Positions 1-10,326 of a DNA stretch of 56,000 bases are shown here, one piece after another. The number at the start of each line of letters is the position of its first letter. Position 1 is the first letter of the stretch. The notes below the pieces were generated by a model, which was given only the letters and a program-made list of their open reading frames with translations, ran no database searches and was not told the DNA's origin. Made by a program: the position numbers and the translations under genes. The stretch is from Cryptomeria japonica. Its lineage: Eukaryota; Streptophyta; Pinopsida; Cupressales; Cupressaceae. The DNA is taken from assembly GCF_030272615.1 (NCBI RefSeq), contig NC_081406.1:240614422-240670421 (forward strand). Direction: 5' to 3'.

Positions 1-778
1 TGTATTGCAGTTTAATGGATCATATTATTTTGGTCCAAATATGTGTTGGAAGATGTATTAATATGTTAATTTGGATCTCACTATGGTTGGTGGAGATCCA
101 CATGGAATATTTTGCATCAGAACAGGTTATAAATATGGTCAACTCGATGATTATGTCTACATGTTACATTTTGTAATGCCCTTTGGAATATGTGTTAGCA
201 TGTGTGGATTATTGGATCAATCGTGGAAGGATGTTTTGTGATATATTTTGGTTCTCTTTCTCTCAGATTGGACTGATCTAAGTATTTTAGGTTTGGGTAG
301 TTTATTTTGTGTAATATTTCTTATTTTATTTTGGCTGACCCTTAATTAGGATTTCAATGTTTATCTCATATGTTTAAGATGTGTAGATGGGTGAATTGTG
401 TGTGGATGAAATTGAATTGTGTGAGAAGTGTATGTGAATGATTTTCAAATATTTTTAAGTTTGTGGTGTTGCAAAAGTTAGCTTGAAGAGCTTTGAAGGT
501 GATATATTTTAAAAGACAATGTGTTGGGACATTGAAGATTATCAAAGATATTTTTCATAATGTTGGTTGCTTGATTCAGTTATTCAAGATAATTTCATGA
601 TCAAGAGAATCTTTCTCAATTTCAACTCAACTATTTCATTCATTGTTAATTGACAGTGACTCCTTGAGCAACAATTTGTACCTTGACCTAAAGAAGTGTT
701 CTTCAGCTATGCAAGTCCTCTTTGTATCTTTCCTAAGGTTTTGTGCCTTAGTTCTGCAAATCCTTTAGGTGTTGGTGT
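1..778. other. Unassigned AT-rich sequence
   Basis: No ORF of note, no tandem repeat and no recognisable element boundary. The right edge abuts the TG of the gypsy-like LTR at 779. It may be older repeat or host intergenic DNA; I cannot tell which. Confidence 0.4.
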
Positions 779-1690
779 TGTTGTTCACCAAAACTGATTA
801 ACCCAAGATCACCTGCAAATCAATCTATGAGAAAGCCAATCTCAATCAATGAAACACTTCAAGGCTTGGATAGCATAACATAGGATCCTAATGATCCTCC
901 TACACTTTAGGTTCTGCTAGACCTAGGGGGGACACCCTTTGATGCATTGAATCAGACTCATTTACCCACATATAACAACATCAATAAAAGCAGAGAGATC
1001 TCATAAAAGGTTCAAAAAAAAAGGAGGGTACTGTAGATTGGGCTAGATCTACACTTACAACTCAACAATGTTTTGAAACATGGGATGGATGGAACACAAC
1101 CACATAACAGATAAAAAAAAAGATATTCTAATTTGATTTTAAATTTCTCATACAAATAACTTCTAATTGTAACAGATCAGTGCCCTCATCTGGGCATAGA
1201 GTCAACACAAATGCCCACAAATGAAATCCAAGCTGTAGATCAGATTCACTGAAAGATATCCCTATATTAATGTTTGGCATTAATACATTTTGAACTTCAA
1301 ATCAAAAGATCATACAAATCCAAACATTAATTCAGACTTCACAATTTCTACTCATCGAATTTAAATCCTTTATGTAAAGGATGCCTAAGAACAGGAATTA
1401 CACTCTCCCTTGGAGAAGATAAATTCAAAATCCCTTGAAGACTGAATTTATTGAAATTGAAAAAATACCTGAAGACAATCCAATGGAAATCTATATATGT
1501 CTTACATATATATGGCCTGTAACTAAGAATTTACAACTAAATGTATCTATTCCATGAAAGAAAGAATGAGAACATCAACAATTACAACCCATAAAATTAA
1601 AATGCACCAGACTAGAACCCCTCTTGGAAATCTCCCATAGAGAATTTCTCAAAAATTGGAACCCTTACAATTGAGAAGAATTGGGAATAA
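779..1690 (-). repeat. 3' LTR of gypsy-like element (inner edge uncertain)
   Basis: It matches 7853-8740 through blocks such as GATCCTCCT-CACTTTAGGTTCTGC and TGGAACCCTTACAATTGA. The alignable part ends near 1670 only because the other copy is truncated there; the true LTR may continue well past 1690. A candidate 5-bp target flank GGTGT precedes position 779, but its partner is lost. Confidence 0.65.
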
Positions 1691-2539
1691 GAAGGAGAGG
1701 GAAAAAGATCAGAATCCATCAGAACATGCCAAGTGTCCTTTTTCCATAACTGCAAGAATATCTCCTTTTCTTCCTGTGGAAACTTCTCTCAAAACATCTA
1801 ATATCTATTGAACCAAACTTCATAACTACATTCCTCATTCAAGAGCTTTCCAGTGATATATAATACTTGCATATTTGGCCAAAAATTAACCTCTGGGCGA
1901 ATTAATCCTGAATATGTGCACCATCATTTAAATTTTTGGATTTTTCCTATAGTTTCAACTATGCATTTAACTTTGATTTTTTATCAATTTTTGGTCTGAC
2001 GCCTTGCCACGTGGCAACCTGTGATTCACTGATGGGGTCCACTGGGTGCCACCTCACTGATTCACCACATCATCTACTCCATCACCACCACCTATCCGCC
2101 ATGTCATTGGCATATCATCGCCATATCATCGAGACCCACGAGCTGGACCTCCACTTGGACCTACCATATCACCTTTCACCATTTTGCGAAGGCTAAGGGG
2201 CGTGCATCTTTGGCTTGCGAAACAATGCCGACCATCAGATCTTGATGAACCTGCCCGATCGTTAAGTCGCCCTTTCACTGCAAAATTTGCCTCGGGAACC
2301 ATGTCCGCATGAGTGGGGTCCACCTGGTCACCATTTGGCCTCCTTGGTCGCTTCAGGAAACATGCCTGCACACTTGGGGTCCACCTAGGTGCCCAATCGA
2401 CACCATCCATCAAAAGCCTTTGAGCTTTGACATTATACTAGTGTGGAGCTTTGCATTTAAATATCTAAATTTTTGCCTGCCCAACCAATGTGGGATATAT
2501 GCATCTGCATGGAAATGCATTTTTTAGCAATTTCCTAAG
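1691..2539. other. Probable LTR or internal continuation
   Basis: Moderately GC-rich from 1990 to 2420, with CCACGTGG at about 2008-2015 and several GGTCCAC motifs. Short ORFs here have no recognisable product. It probably still belongs to the gypsy-like element, but I cannot place the LTR edge. Confidence 0.4.
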
Positions 2540-3950
2540 TGTTTTAATGGCTTCCAAATGTGTTTGCTGCAATTTTAATTTCCCCTTCACCACTGCGCCA
2601 GAGAGGATGCTAGCAAAGGTCATGGCACTTGGGCTTTACACCAACCATTACATTTGTTGAAACCATAAAGCCCCCACGTACCACAATAGGGAGGAGGGAG
2701 GATTTCTTTTAAAACATGCCAACGGAATTTGTTTGGATTTTTCTATTGGTCTACTCCATTTTTCTGGCAAAGGAGGATGCTGGAAAAGAGCGTGGAATTT
2801 GGCTTCACCACTTCCAAAGTTGTAATTGCTGAAGAGTTCAATTGCTGCTCAAACACCATAGCATTTGAATTTGCTTTGACAACTCCTAAATTTCCTAAAC
2901 TCCACTCCATGCAGAGGAATATACTGGTTTACACTAGCCAATTTGTAGTTTGCAGGGAGTTTAATGCCTCTTCTCTACCATTTCCAACACCACACTCCAT
3001 CTCACCCACCACGTTGCATATTCTTTAAAGTTTCTAAAGCCTTTTCAACCTGCTAATGACATTTAGTTGCAACCTTTTAAAATCTTCTCCAGCCACATGG
3101 AGGAGTTACTCAAGGCCCTCCTTCATCATGCTCACGGTGGGGGAAATTGGCTTCAAAACTGCCAATTGCATTTTGTTTTAAACCTCCCCACTCTCCATCC
3201 AGGGGCTTCATTGATTTCCACATGGGGAGAGGAGTATTGCAGAAAGGTTGTAGAATCTAGGCTTTACACCAGCCAAAGGCATTTGCTATTTAGATTTTTT
3301 ATAACCTTCAAGCATGCTGCGTGGGAGGAGGATCTGCACCTTTTCTTTGTATTTGCTATGTTTCAATGCTGCCCTCCAAACACCACTCCACTCAGGGGCT
3401 GATACTGCTGTTAAAATGCCACCACTAGCAAGGAAATGGGGAGGCACGTGAGGGGAAGGTTGACTAGCATTTCATTTGCCAAAAGCATTGCTTGAAAGTC
3501 TCTAACAACGCCTCCATCTACGTTTTACTCCTGTCAACATATTTGCTTGGAAATTTTCAATGGCCTTTTCACCTGGTTTGCACCAAACATTTCATGTGCC
3601 CTCCTTAGCCATACCACACTGCCAATTGCATTGGCCTGAAGTCTTAATGGCCTCCTCTAGATACGATGTTGCAGGTTATACACCTACCAATGGCATTTGC
3701 TTAATAGCTTCTAAGCCTCCAAAAATGCCATTCCATCTAGCAATCAATTTGTTGAAACTTATAAGCACTTCTCCATTCCACGCCATCAGGAGGATTGGGC
3801 AGTAGGCCTATCAGTAGCATTTACATGAAAGTTTCTAAAGCTTTTCCAACATACCGCGTAGAGAGGATGTTGGCATTAGAATTTGCATATACTCTTTGAT
3901 AATTATTTGAAGTTTACAACTGGCATGCAAGTTATACATCTATCAATCCA
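2540..3950. repeat. Degenerate tandem repeat array
   Basis: A loose unit of about 100-150 bp recurs. It is made of GGCTTTACACCAACCA-type, GGCATTTGCT-type, AGAGGATGTTGGCA-type and TTTCTAAAGCCTTTTCAAC-type modules. Examples of the first module are near 2632, 2928, 3270, 3676 and 3923, and of the third near 2600, 2770 and 3850. Copies are highly diverged and partly reordered. ORFs in the block (2729-3028, 3067-3402, 3560-3805) are by-products of the repeat. Confidence 0.5.
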
Positions 3951-5679
3951 TAGATGACAAATAAATTGAAGTTGCCTCTCACGATCCTATTGGAAAATTG
4001 CAGTTGAGCTGACATTGATATACATTGCCATGAATTTAAAACCATTTCGCCATAAAATTAATGCACGAGCATGAGCCAAGTCGGGCCCAAAAGTGGGTCC
4101 GACTAAAAAAAAAATCGTTTTCATGCAACTGACCTTTGAAATGCTTTAGGAACCTTAAAAATACCTCTGGAATCGATCGACACCATTTTCGGATCATCAA
4201 ACCGAGTTTTGCAACTTTCAGGCGCTTGTACCACATTTTCACATTTAATCGCGAAGACATAATTTTTAAACTGGTCAAAACACCTTTTTGGACCTTGCAA
4301 ATTGATAGGCCTATACTCTGATATACAAACATGAACTCTGCCAAGCAGTTTCTCAAGATGAATCCCGAGTGAAGAAATATTAATGGTCAAAGATGACCAA
4401 GTGGCTTTGTCGACACTGTGGACCCGATGAAGTCAATGCGCAGGCAACTCATGATGCCTTTCTTAAAAATATCAAATGATCTTCGTAGATCCTCAAATCT
4501 GAGGCATGGGTACCTTGAAGTACATATCAAATCTTAGAATGCTTAGTTTGAATGGGAAGCTAACTGGGTACGAATGGTGCGCTCATGAAAATAGCCACTT
4601 TAATTGATGTAGCAATGAAAGTACCAAACACTGAAAAAGGTGGCTCAAGAAACACTTTTGAAAACTGATCAAACGGATTGGTAGGAGCTTGAAATTTGAA
4701 ACATAGCTTGCCTTTTATATCAAAAATAGCCTGGAAAAAAGAGTCTGACATGATACTCATCAGGGCAAATTTTACAAATGTGCAAAGCGAGGCTCTGACT
4801 AGCTTCTGAAATAGTGTCTTATGCAAACCATAAACTGCAAATGGATTGAGCTTACCAAACTGAGTAAATGGATTCATAAAGACTTGAACTTTGGCAAGCT
4901 AACTCAGATTTATGCATAAAATTCAGTGCACTTTGAATTTCATCATGACAACCAACTGGGCAAAGGATATAGGAGCTCAAAGTAGGCTACTTTATAAAAT
5001 TTGCATTTGCACCTAACATGCACTTTCAACTCACCCCTTGAAATGGGTATTTGATAAACTGATCCAAACTGAAATATGAAAGTTGAAGAATACTTCATTG
5101 GCTAATGAAAGGTGTAGGACACACTTCCCAAGCCTTACCCTTTGAAAATCAATTGGCTCCATTTTGCCCTCTCTCTAACTAGGCCATTCAAACTGACTCA
5201 TTTTATGATCACTTGGAAATGTAGAGAATTTTTTTGAAATGGGCCTCTCCAACTCACTCAAATTTAATGAGTCCCAACAGTGGCTCTGACTAGGGATGGT
5301 TGATTGCAAGATCAACACAAGAATTCAGAATCTATGGCAGAGCAGACCACCCAAAAAATGGAAAACTTCTCTTCTCTTCTCAAAAGCAAAGGGCTCTTTA
5401 TTCTACCCAAGCAGCAAGGCATTTTATTGAAAACCACACAACTAAAGTAAAGAAACTATACAAAATATACAACTTATAAATGGCCCCGGGCCATAAAAAC
5501 TGAAATCAATTCTTACCTCTGTCAAACATCTGATTTTCATTTCCACAAACTGGAGGTAAATTGGAAGTTTCATTCACATCTGCCTGATCAATCACACTTC
5601 CATTTCTAATCAGCTGATCACATAAAACATAATCAACAACATGTTCATAATCATAGAATCTTTGGAAACCAAACAAATG
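3951..5679. other. Unassigned internal region of gypsy-like element
   Basis: It lies between the degenerate array and the acidic ORF. Short minus-strand ORFs (4036-4390, 4560-4877) show no domain. No polypurine tract could be identified, so the internal-LTR border on this side is unresolved. Confidence 0.35.
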
Positions 5680-6693
5680 CTAAAAGGTCTGGTCACTAGG
5701 TGACATAAGAGTGCCATACTCTTTACCATTCTTTCCCAGCTGAAATGAAAAGTGGCCTAACTTATTATGAAAGATGAGAACATTAGGCACATCTCTATTG
5801 CTAGTTTGCTCAAATGATGAACACTCTTCCACAATGATGGCTTGCAAATTAGAGAGGAATACTTCCTCATAAACTAATTGCACCTCATCTTGCTAATCAC
5901 AATTTCTATCAGCACTTTGCACAAGTAAAAACACATGATCATCACTTGTCAATGGTTCATTTCCCACTTGCAAATCAGGGAAAATTATTTCAGATTTGTC
6001 ATGCCTTTTAAAAGCAAGATCCACACATTGCATATTAAAATTTGAGTTCATATCAACATATGAATCTATATCATTACACCTATTAACTGTATATGCATTT
6101 TCATCTTGTCCATCACTCAAATCAAATGTAGGGAAATAATCAATACCATATGTATCATACTTTACACCCTCTAAAACATCATCAGTATCAAAACATGTAT
6201 TGGTTGGGTATGAAAGATTGGGCACATTTTTGGATGCATACCTCTGAAGATCAGCAACTAAGAGTTCTGAGATTTGTTCACTACTTAGTGAACCTTCTTC
6301 TTCATTTTCATTTTCCTTGGCTTCATCCTCTATGCTGTAAACATTGTCCCAATCTGATAAAGGTATTAGATCAGCAGTGCTCATGCCTTTATACACATTT
6401 ATTTCATCATTACAACAACTTGCATCTGCATCATAACCTTTATCATACTGCTCATAAAGTGCTGCTATATGTTGTAACATAGTTTCATAACTTTGATTGC
6501 AAACATTTTGTAGATTGAACTTAACAATATTGTCATTCATATTATTCAAATTTGAAAACTCTAAAGAGTTACAATCATACACACTAGAACAACAATTTCT
6601 ATTTTTATCCTCCTCATACTGAGAACAAAATTTTGTACTGTCATGCTGATCATAAGAATCATTTTCAAAACCACAGGAGATATCCCTATTCAT
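5680..6693 (-). pseudogene. Acidic Asp/Asn-rich ORF of the gypsy-like element
   Basis: An ORF of 266 codons (6693 down to 5893) is followed after a stop by a further 67 codons (5883-5680). The product is rich in Asp, Asn, Ser and Tyr. It has a recurring block with Glu-Glu-Gly-Ser-Leu-Ser-Ser-Glu-Gln-Ile and then Leu-Gln-Arg-Tyr-Ala near residue 130. The same block occurs in the ORF at 25631-26266, so this is a family trait and not chance. Upstream (about 7130-6780, minus) weak sequence with frame breaks reads like the C-terminal part of a gag protein. The function is unknown; it may be a spacer or extra domain after gag. No catalytic motif is visible. Confidence 0.55.
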
Positions 6694-6779
6694 AGATTCA
6701 TCTCCATTACTTTGGTATTCGCCAATTTCATTGTCAGCATCAGTATACTCAATATTATGTGCATTTTTAGATTTAATCC

Positions 6780-7130
6780 TTTCAATCTATTATATCTATT
6801 CTTTAATACATGCGACACTTTCTTCTCTCAAGGTAGTAGACCAATTAACTGAGTCAAGCTCATCAAGCTCTAAGAATAACTCAATTAAAATAGACTCATG
6901 GGGTCTAGCATCAGCTGAAAGCTCATTCAATGCAGCTATGAATCTTTCGTAAAAAACATATGATGACTCTTCCTCTTTTCTTTTCCCTACTTTCTTTCTT
7001 AAAAACTAGATGAGTTTCTCTCAGATCTTTTGAAGACATATCTCAACCTCTTTGTCAATTTCTTTCAGATTTGACAAAGGATTTGGAGATCTAGGAAGCA
7101 CATCTAGATCCATCAATTTTAAAACATCTA
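6780..7130 (-). pseudogene. Gag-like remnant of gypsy-like element
   Basis: Minus-strand translation gives a segment around YERFIAALNELSADARPHES then an ELFL run. It resembles the segment ELFLRFLIAAKEILSGFTPK encoded at 26511-26732. The spacing and hydrophobic pattern fit the C-terminal half of a plant gypsy gag. The core gag block seen in the second copy near 28100-28330 is missing here. Stops and frame shifts are present. Confidence 0.4.
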
Positions 7131-7730
7131 CCGAACCATTATCTTGACCATGCATCTTATTGTTTCATAAATTCTTTTCAAAACATATGCAGTCTCTAAT
7201 TTTCAGAATCATACACACTTCTCCCATATTTCTAACTGGAATTTTTTCAAAACATGATGTATGTAAAGCACATATTTCTTTTCCTTTCAATGGTGATTGT
7301 TTCACCTTATAAGGAACAAAGTTATTTCATGAAAAACTTTGAAGAATACTTGGTAAATTTTTTGTTGTTGTTCACTTCACCTCTGACTGAAATTTTGAAG
7401 AACCCCTTCAAATCTCAGGTTCGTTCTTACAAAGTCACCACCTCCCTGAAGAGGAATAAAATTTAAACCACTGATCTACCCTCTGAAACACTTCTAGATT
7501 TCTGAGTCATACCACACACAACAGAGTCACATAATATTTTTTACATTTCAAAGCAACAAGACTTTCCAAGGTATACATTTTTAAATCTGAAAATAACTTT
7601 CAGATTTCTAAACCTCTGAGACTTTTCCCCAAATGAATTTTAGTAGACTCATGGATTTGACTGCAATCAACAAGGTGAATACAACTTCTCTCAACCTTAC
7701 TGAAAAAGCAATTACAAGACACTCTTATTC

Positions 7731-7748
7731 CCCAACAGAGTCACCATT
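7731..7748 (-). other. Second primer-site-like sequence
   Basis: The plus strand reads CCCCAACAGAGTCACCAT and then TTTTGTTGT. It is almost identical to the primer site 101 bp to the right, including the LTR-edge TTTTTGTTG, and so looks like a duplicated primer-binding region. Confidence 0.5.
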
Positions 7749-7830
7749 TTTGTTGTGGTGACTTGAATGGGATAATCTCAATTATATTTTAGACAAAATT
7801 TTTAACTCGAGACTCTTTACAATTCATATC

Positions 7831-7848
7831 TCCCCAGCAGAGTCACCA
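7831..7848 (-). other. Primer-binding site of gypsy-like element
   Basis: On the minus strand it reads TGGTGACTCTGCTGGGGA, a form common just inside the 5' LTR of plant gypsy elements. It sits 4 nt from the LTR edge at 7853. It fixes the element's orientation as minus. Confidence 0.7.
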
Positions 7849-7852
7849 TTTT

Positions 7853-8740
7853 TGTTGTTCACCAAATCCGATTAACCCAAGTTCACCTACAATCCTTCTA
7901 TGAAATGGCTAATTTCGGTCTATGAAACACATTAGGACTTGGACAACATAACATAGGACCCTAATTGATCCTCCTGCACTTTAGGTTCTGCTAGACCTAG
8001 GGGGGACACCCTTTTCATGCATTAAATACAACAATTACAGACATATGACTTCATCAACAATAAGCAGATAGATCATTCAAAAAGCTCAACAAATTAGAAA
8101 ACACATACAAATTGGCTAGATCTTGTACAAATAATGGATGAAATAGAGCTTGGAATGAATAGAACACAAACCCCTAAACATAAAGGGAAATAGATTTGTC
8201 TTTAAATTTATAAATCTGGAACTATCCCCAAATCTTTCAAAGACTAATGCCTTGTTCATTGGGCAACAAAGTCACACACAAAACTACAAAATGCAAATCA
8301 TAGCTGCAAATTTGTTTTCCTTACAAGATATTCCTGCATTAATACCTTATACCAATGCATTACTTGATCCATTCACAAAATAATCAGATTTGGGACAGAT
8401 ATTCCATTTATTCATGATTGATTACAAAATTTAAAACCTTCATTGAAAGATACCTACAAACAATCACAAAATCTCCTTGAAATTGACAAATTCCATCCTC
8501 CTTGAGGATTCAATCTATAACAATGAAATGCATGCCTAGAGACAATATTATATGGAATTTACTCATGCCTGACACAAGTAAGACCTACAACTAGAAAAAA
8601 TATCTCCAATACTACATTGTAACCTCTATATCCTGAAAAGATTCATAGAATTCTACAAATTTGGGTCAAGAAATTCAGAACTGGAAGCCATGAAATCTGG
8701 AGCAATTCCTCCAAAATTCTGGAACCCTTACAATTGAAAT
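7853..8740 (-). repeat. Truncated 5' LTR of gypsy-like element
   Basis: 888 bp homologous to 779-1670. The outer part is lost: after CCCTTACAATTGAAAT the sequence switches to copia LTR at about 8741. Confidence 0.7.
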
Positions 8741-9317
8741 ATGTGAATATTGTAATATCATTCACGTAGAGGAGTTCATCGATCATTGGTGATCAAATTG
8801 GATTCAGAAGAAGATTTAGTCCCCCAACATTAAGCTGAACTGGGACTGTAATCAGGCATAGTAGATGTTATTTCCAGTAGTTCACTCTATTGGATTGTTG
8901 TCCATTTATTTTGAGAAGGTTGTAGTCTCTTTGTAGTTAGTGAGACTCTTTTGTAATGAGCAATATGCTCTAGGTAGTGTGCCTTCCTGCAAGTGTAGGC
9001 CCCTCATTGTAACACATACTTTCTATAGAAGTATCATCTAACTGTGGGTAGGTTTCCCACCGTGGTTTTTCCCTTTCTGGGTTTTCCACGTACAAATCAT
9101 GGTGTTATGTGGTATATTTTCTTTGCATTGATTATTTGGTTAATTATTAAGTTGTATTGTTTATCGGTATTTGTTCCTACCAGCATCATTTGTACTTTAT
9201 TGGTACTTGATTTGTTTAAGGTCATATTGTGGATTAAAAGTTACAATCTTTTAACAACTGATTCACCCCCTGTGCCCCCCCCCCCCACCTCTTAGTTGTT
9301 CACCAGTTATCCTAACA
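8741..9317 (+). repeat. 5' LTR of copia element, 5'-truncated
   Basis: It aligns with 14613-15178 of the 3' LTR, from GTGAATATTGTAATATCATT to the terminal CCTAACA. The first 700 bp or so of the LTR (equivalent to 13916-14612) are missing. The end holds a poly-C tract in the TTCACCCCC...CTCTTAG motif typical of these LTR ends. Confidence 0.85.
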
Positions 9318-9320
9318 ATT

Positions 9321-9331
9321 TTTATCAAAGC
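9321..9331 (+). other. Primer-binding site of copia element
   Basis: TTTATCAAAGC just after the LTR resembles the plant initiator-Met-tRNA site TGGTATCAGAGC with changes. Its position 3 nt after the terminal CA fits. Confidence 0.6.
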
Positions 9332-9375
9332 TTTGGTCCTCTTTTGTAAAATATTAACCGCTTGAGGTAGATCCT

Positions 9376-10326
9376 ATGGCAACTGACACTTCTAATCCAC
9401 TGACAACTATTTTCAGAAGAGAAATCCCTAAGCTTGATGGAACAAATTATGGGATATGGAAAATTAGAATGGAGACAAATCTTATATGTCTTGGCAAGGA
9501 TATTTGGGAGATCACTAAGAAAGGATACACATCTTATGATTGGGCATCTGGAAATCCTGCTCCTCCAGACATGGATAAGAATATCAAAAATGATTGCAGA
9601 GCTAGAGAAACCCTCTTGTGTGCACTTACTGATCAGCAGATTATGGGATTGACTGACAAATCATCGACTAAGGTTATACAGGACAAATTGAAAACTCTAA
9701 ATGAAGGTGACCCTATTGTCAAAATTGCTAAACTTGATGGTTACCGAGTAAGGTATGAAAACTTGAAAATGGAAGAAAATGAAAGAATTGTCGTATTTAT
9801 GGAAAGAGTAAATGAGATTGTTATGGGAATTCAATGTTGTTGAGGATTTCTAAGTGAAGATGAAATAGTTTCCAAAGTCTTGAGAGCCCTTCCACTAGCT
9901 TACAAGATGAAGGCAATTGGAATTAATGAGTTAAGATCAATGGCAAACACTTCAGTCAACAAAGACAGTCTGATTGGGAAATTATCTGCTTTTGAGCTTG
10001 AAGAATTTGGATCTTTTGGAGTTGTAAAGTCTGAACCTTCTTTTCATGCATCATCATCAACATCTACTAGCAAAAGTGATTGGAGAGCCTTATATGCAAA
10101 AGAATTGGAAGACATGAGGAAAGAAGATGAAGAGCTTGAGCAAATTGAAGTCTTATTTGCTAGAAGAGTACCTAAATGTCCAACTGGAAGTAAATATGAA
10201 GGAAAAGCACCTTTTCAATGTTTTGCATGTAATAAGATTGGTCATTTTGCATCTAGATGTCCTGAAAAGAATGCAAGGTTTGAGGAAAGAGGTAAGAAAA
10301 CTTTTAAACTTAACCTGAACACATAG
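9376..10326 (+). pseudogene. Copia gag (nucleocapsid) remnant
   Basis: Start ATG at 9376. The N-terminal part has the copia gag signature LDGTNYGIWKIRME (residues about 20-33). The frame is broken by TGA at 9841-9843 and resumes in the same frame to 10326. The second half ends in a zinc knuckle C-F-A-C-N-K-I-G-H-F-A-S-R-C (C-x2-C-x4-H-x4-C) near 10219-10260, which binds the element RNA. The TGA stands where CGA (Arg) would fit. A frameshift near 10320 separates gag from the protease region. Confidence 0.85.

Larger units (their letters stand above)
779..8740 (-). mobile_element. Decayed gypsy-like LTR element, non-autonomous
   Basis: Two diverged direct copies of one sequence bound this block: from 779 and from 7853, both opening TGTTGTTCACC and sharing the segment around the motif AGACCTAGGGGGGACACCC. 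The primer site lies just inside the right-hand copy and reads on the minus strand, so the element runs right to left. Inside are an acidic ORF region (5680-6693) and, upstream of it, weak gag-like sequence (about 6780-7130). I see no protease, reverse transcriptase or integrase, so it looks non-autonomous or internally deleted. The right-hand LTR stops at 8740, where copia sequence begins. The inner edge of the left LTR is unclear. Confidence 0.7.

Noticed and set aside
9044-9295. 83-codon ORF
   Set aside because: It lies entirely inside the copia 5' LTR; the counterpart at 14868-15086 in the 3' LTR has changed frame and length.
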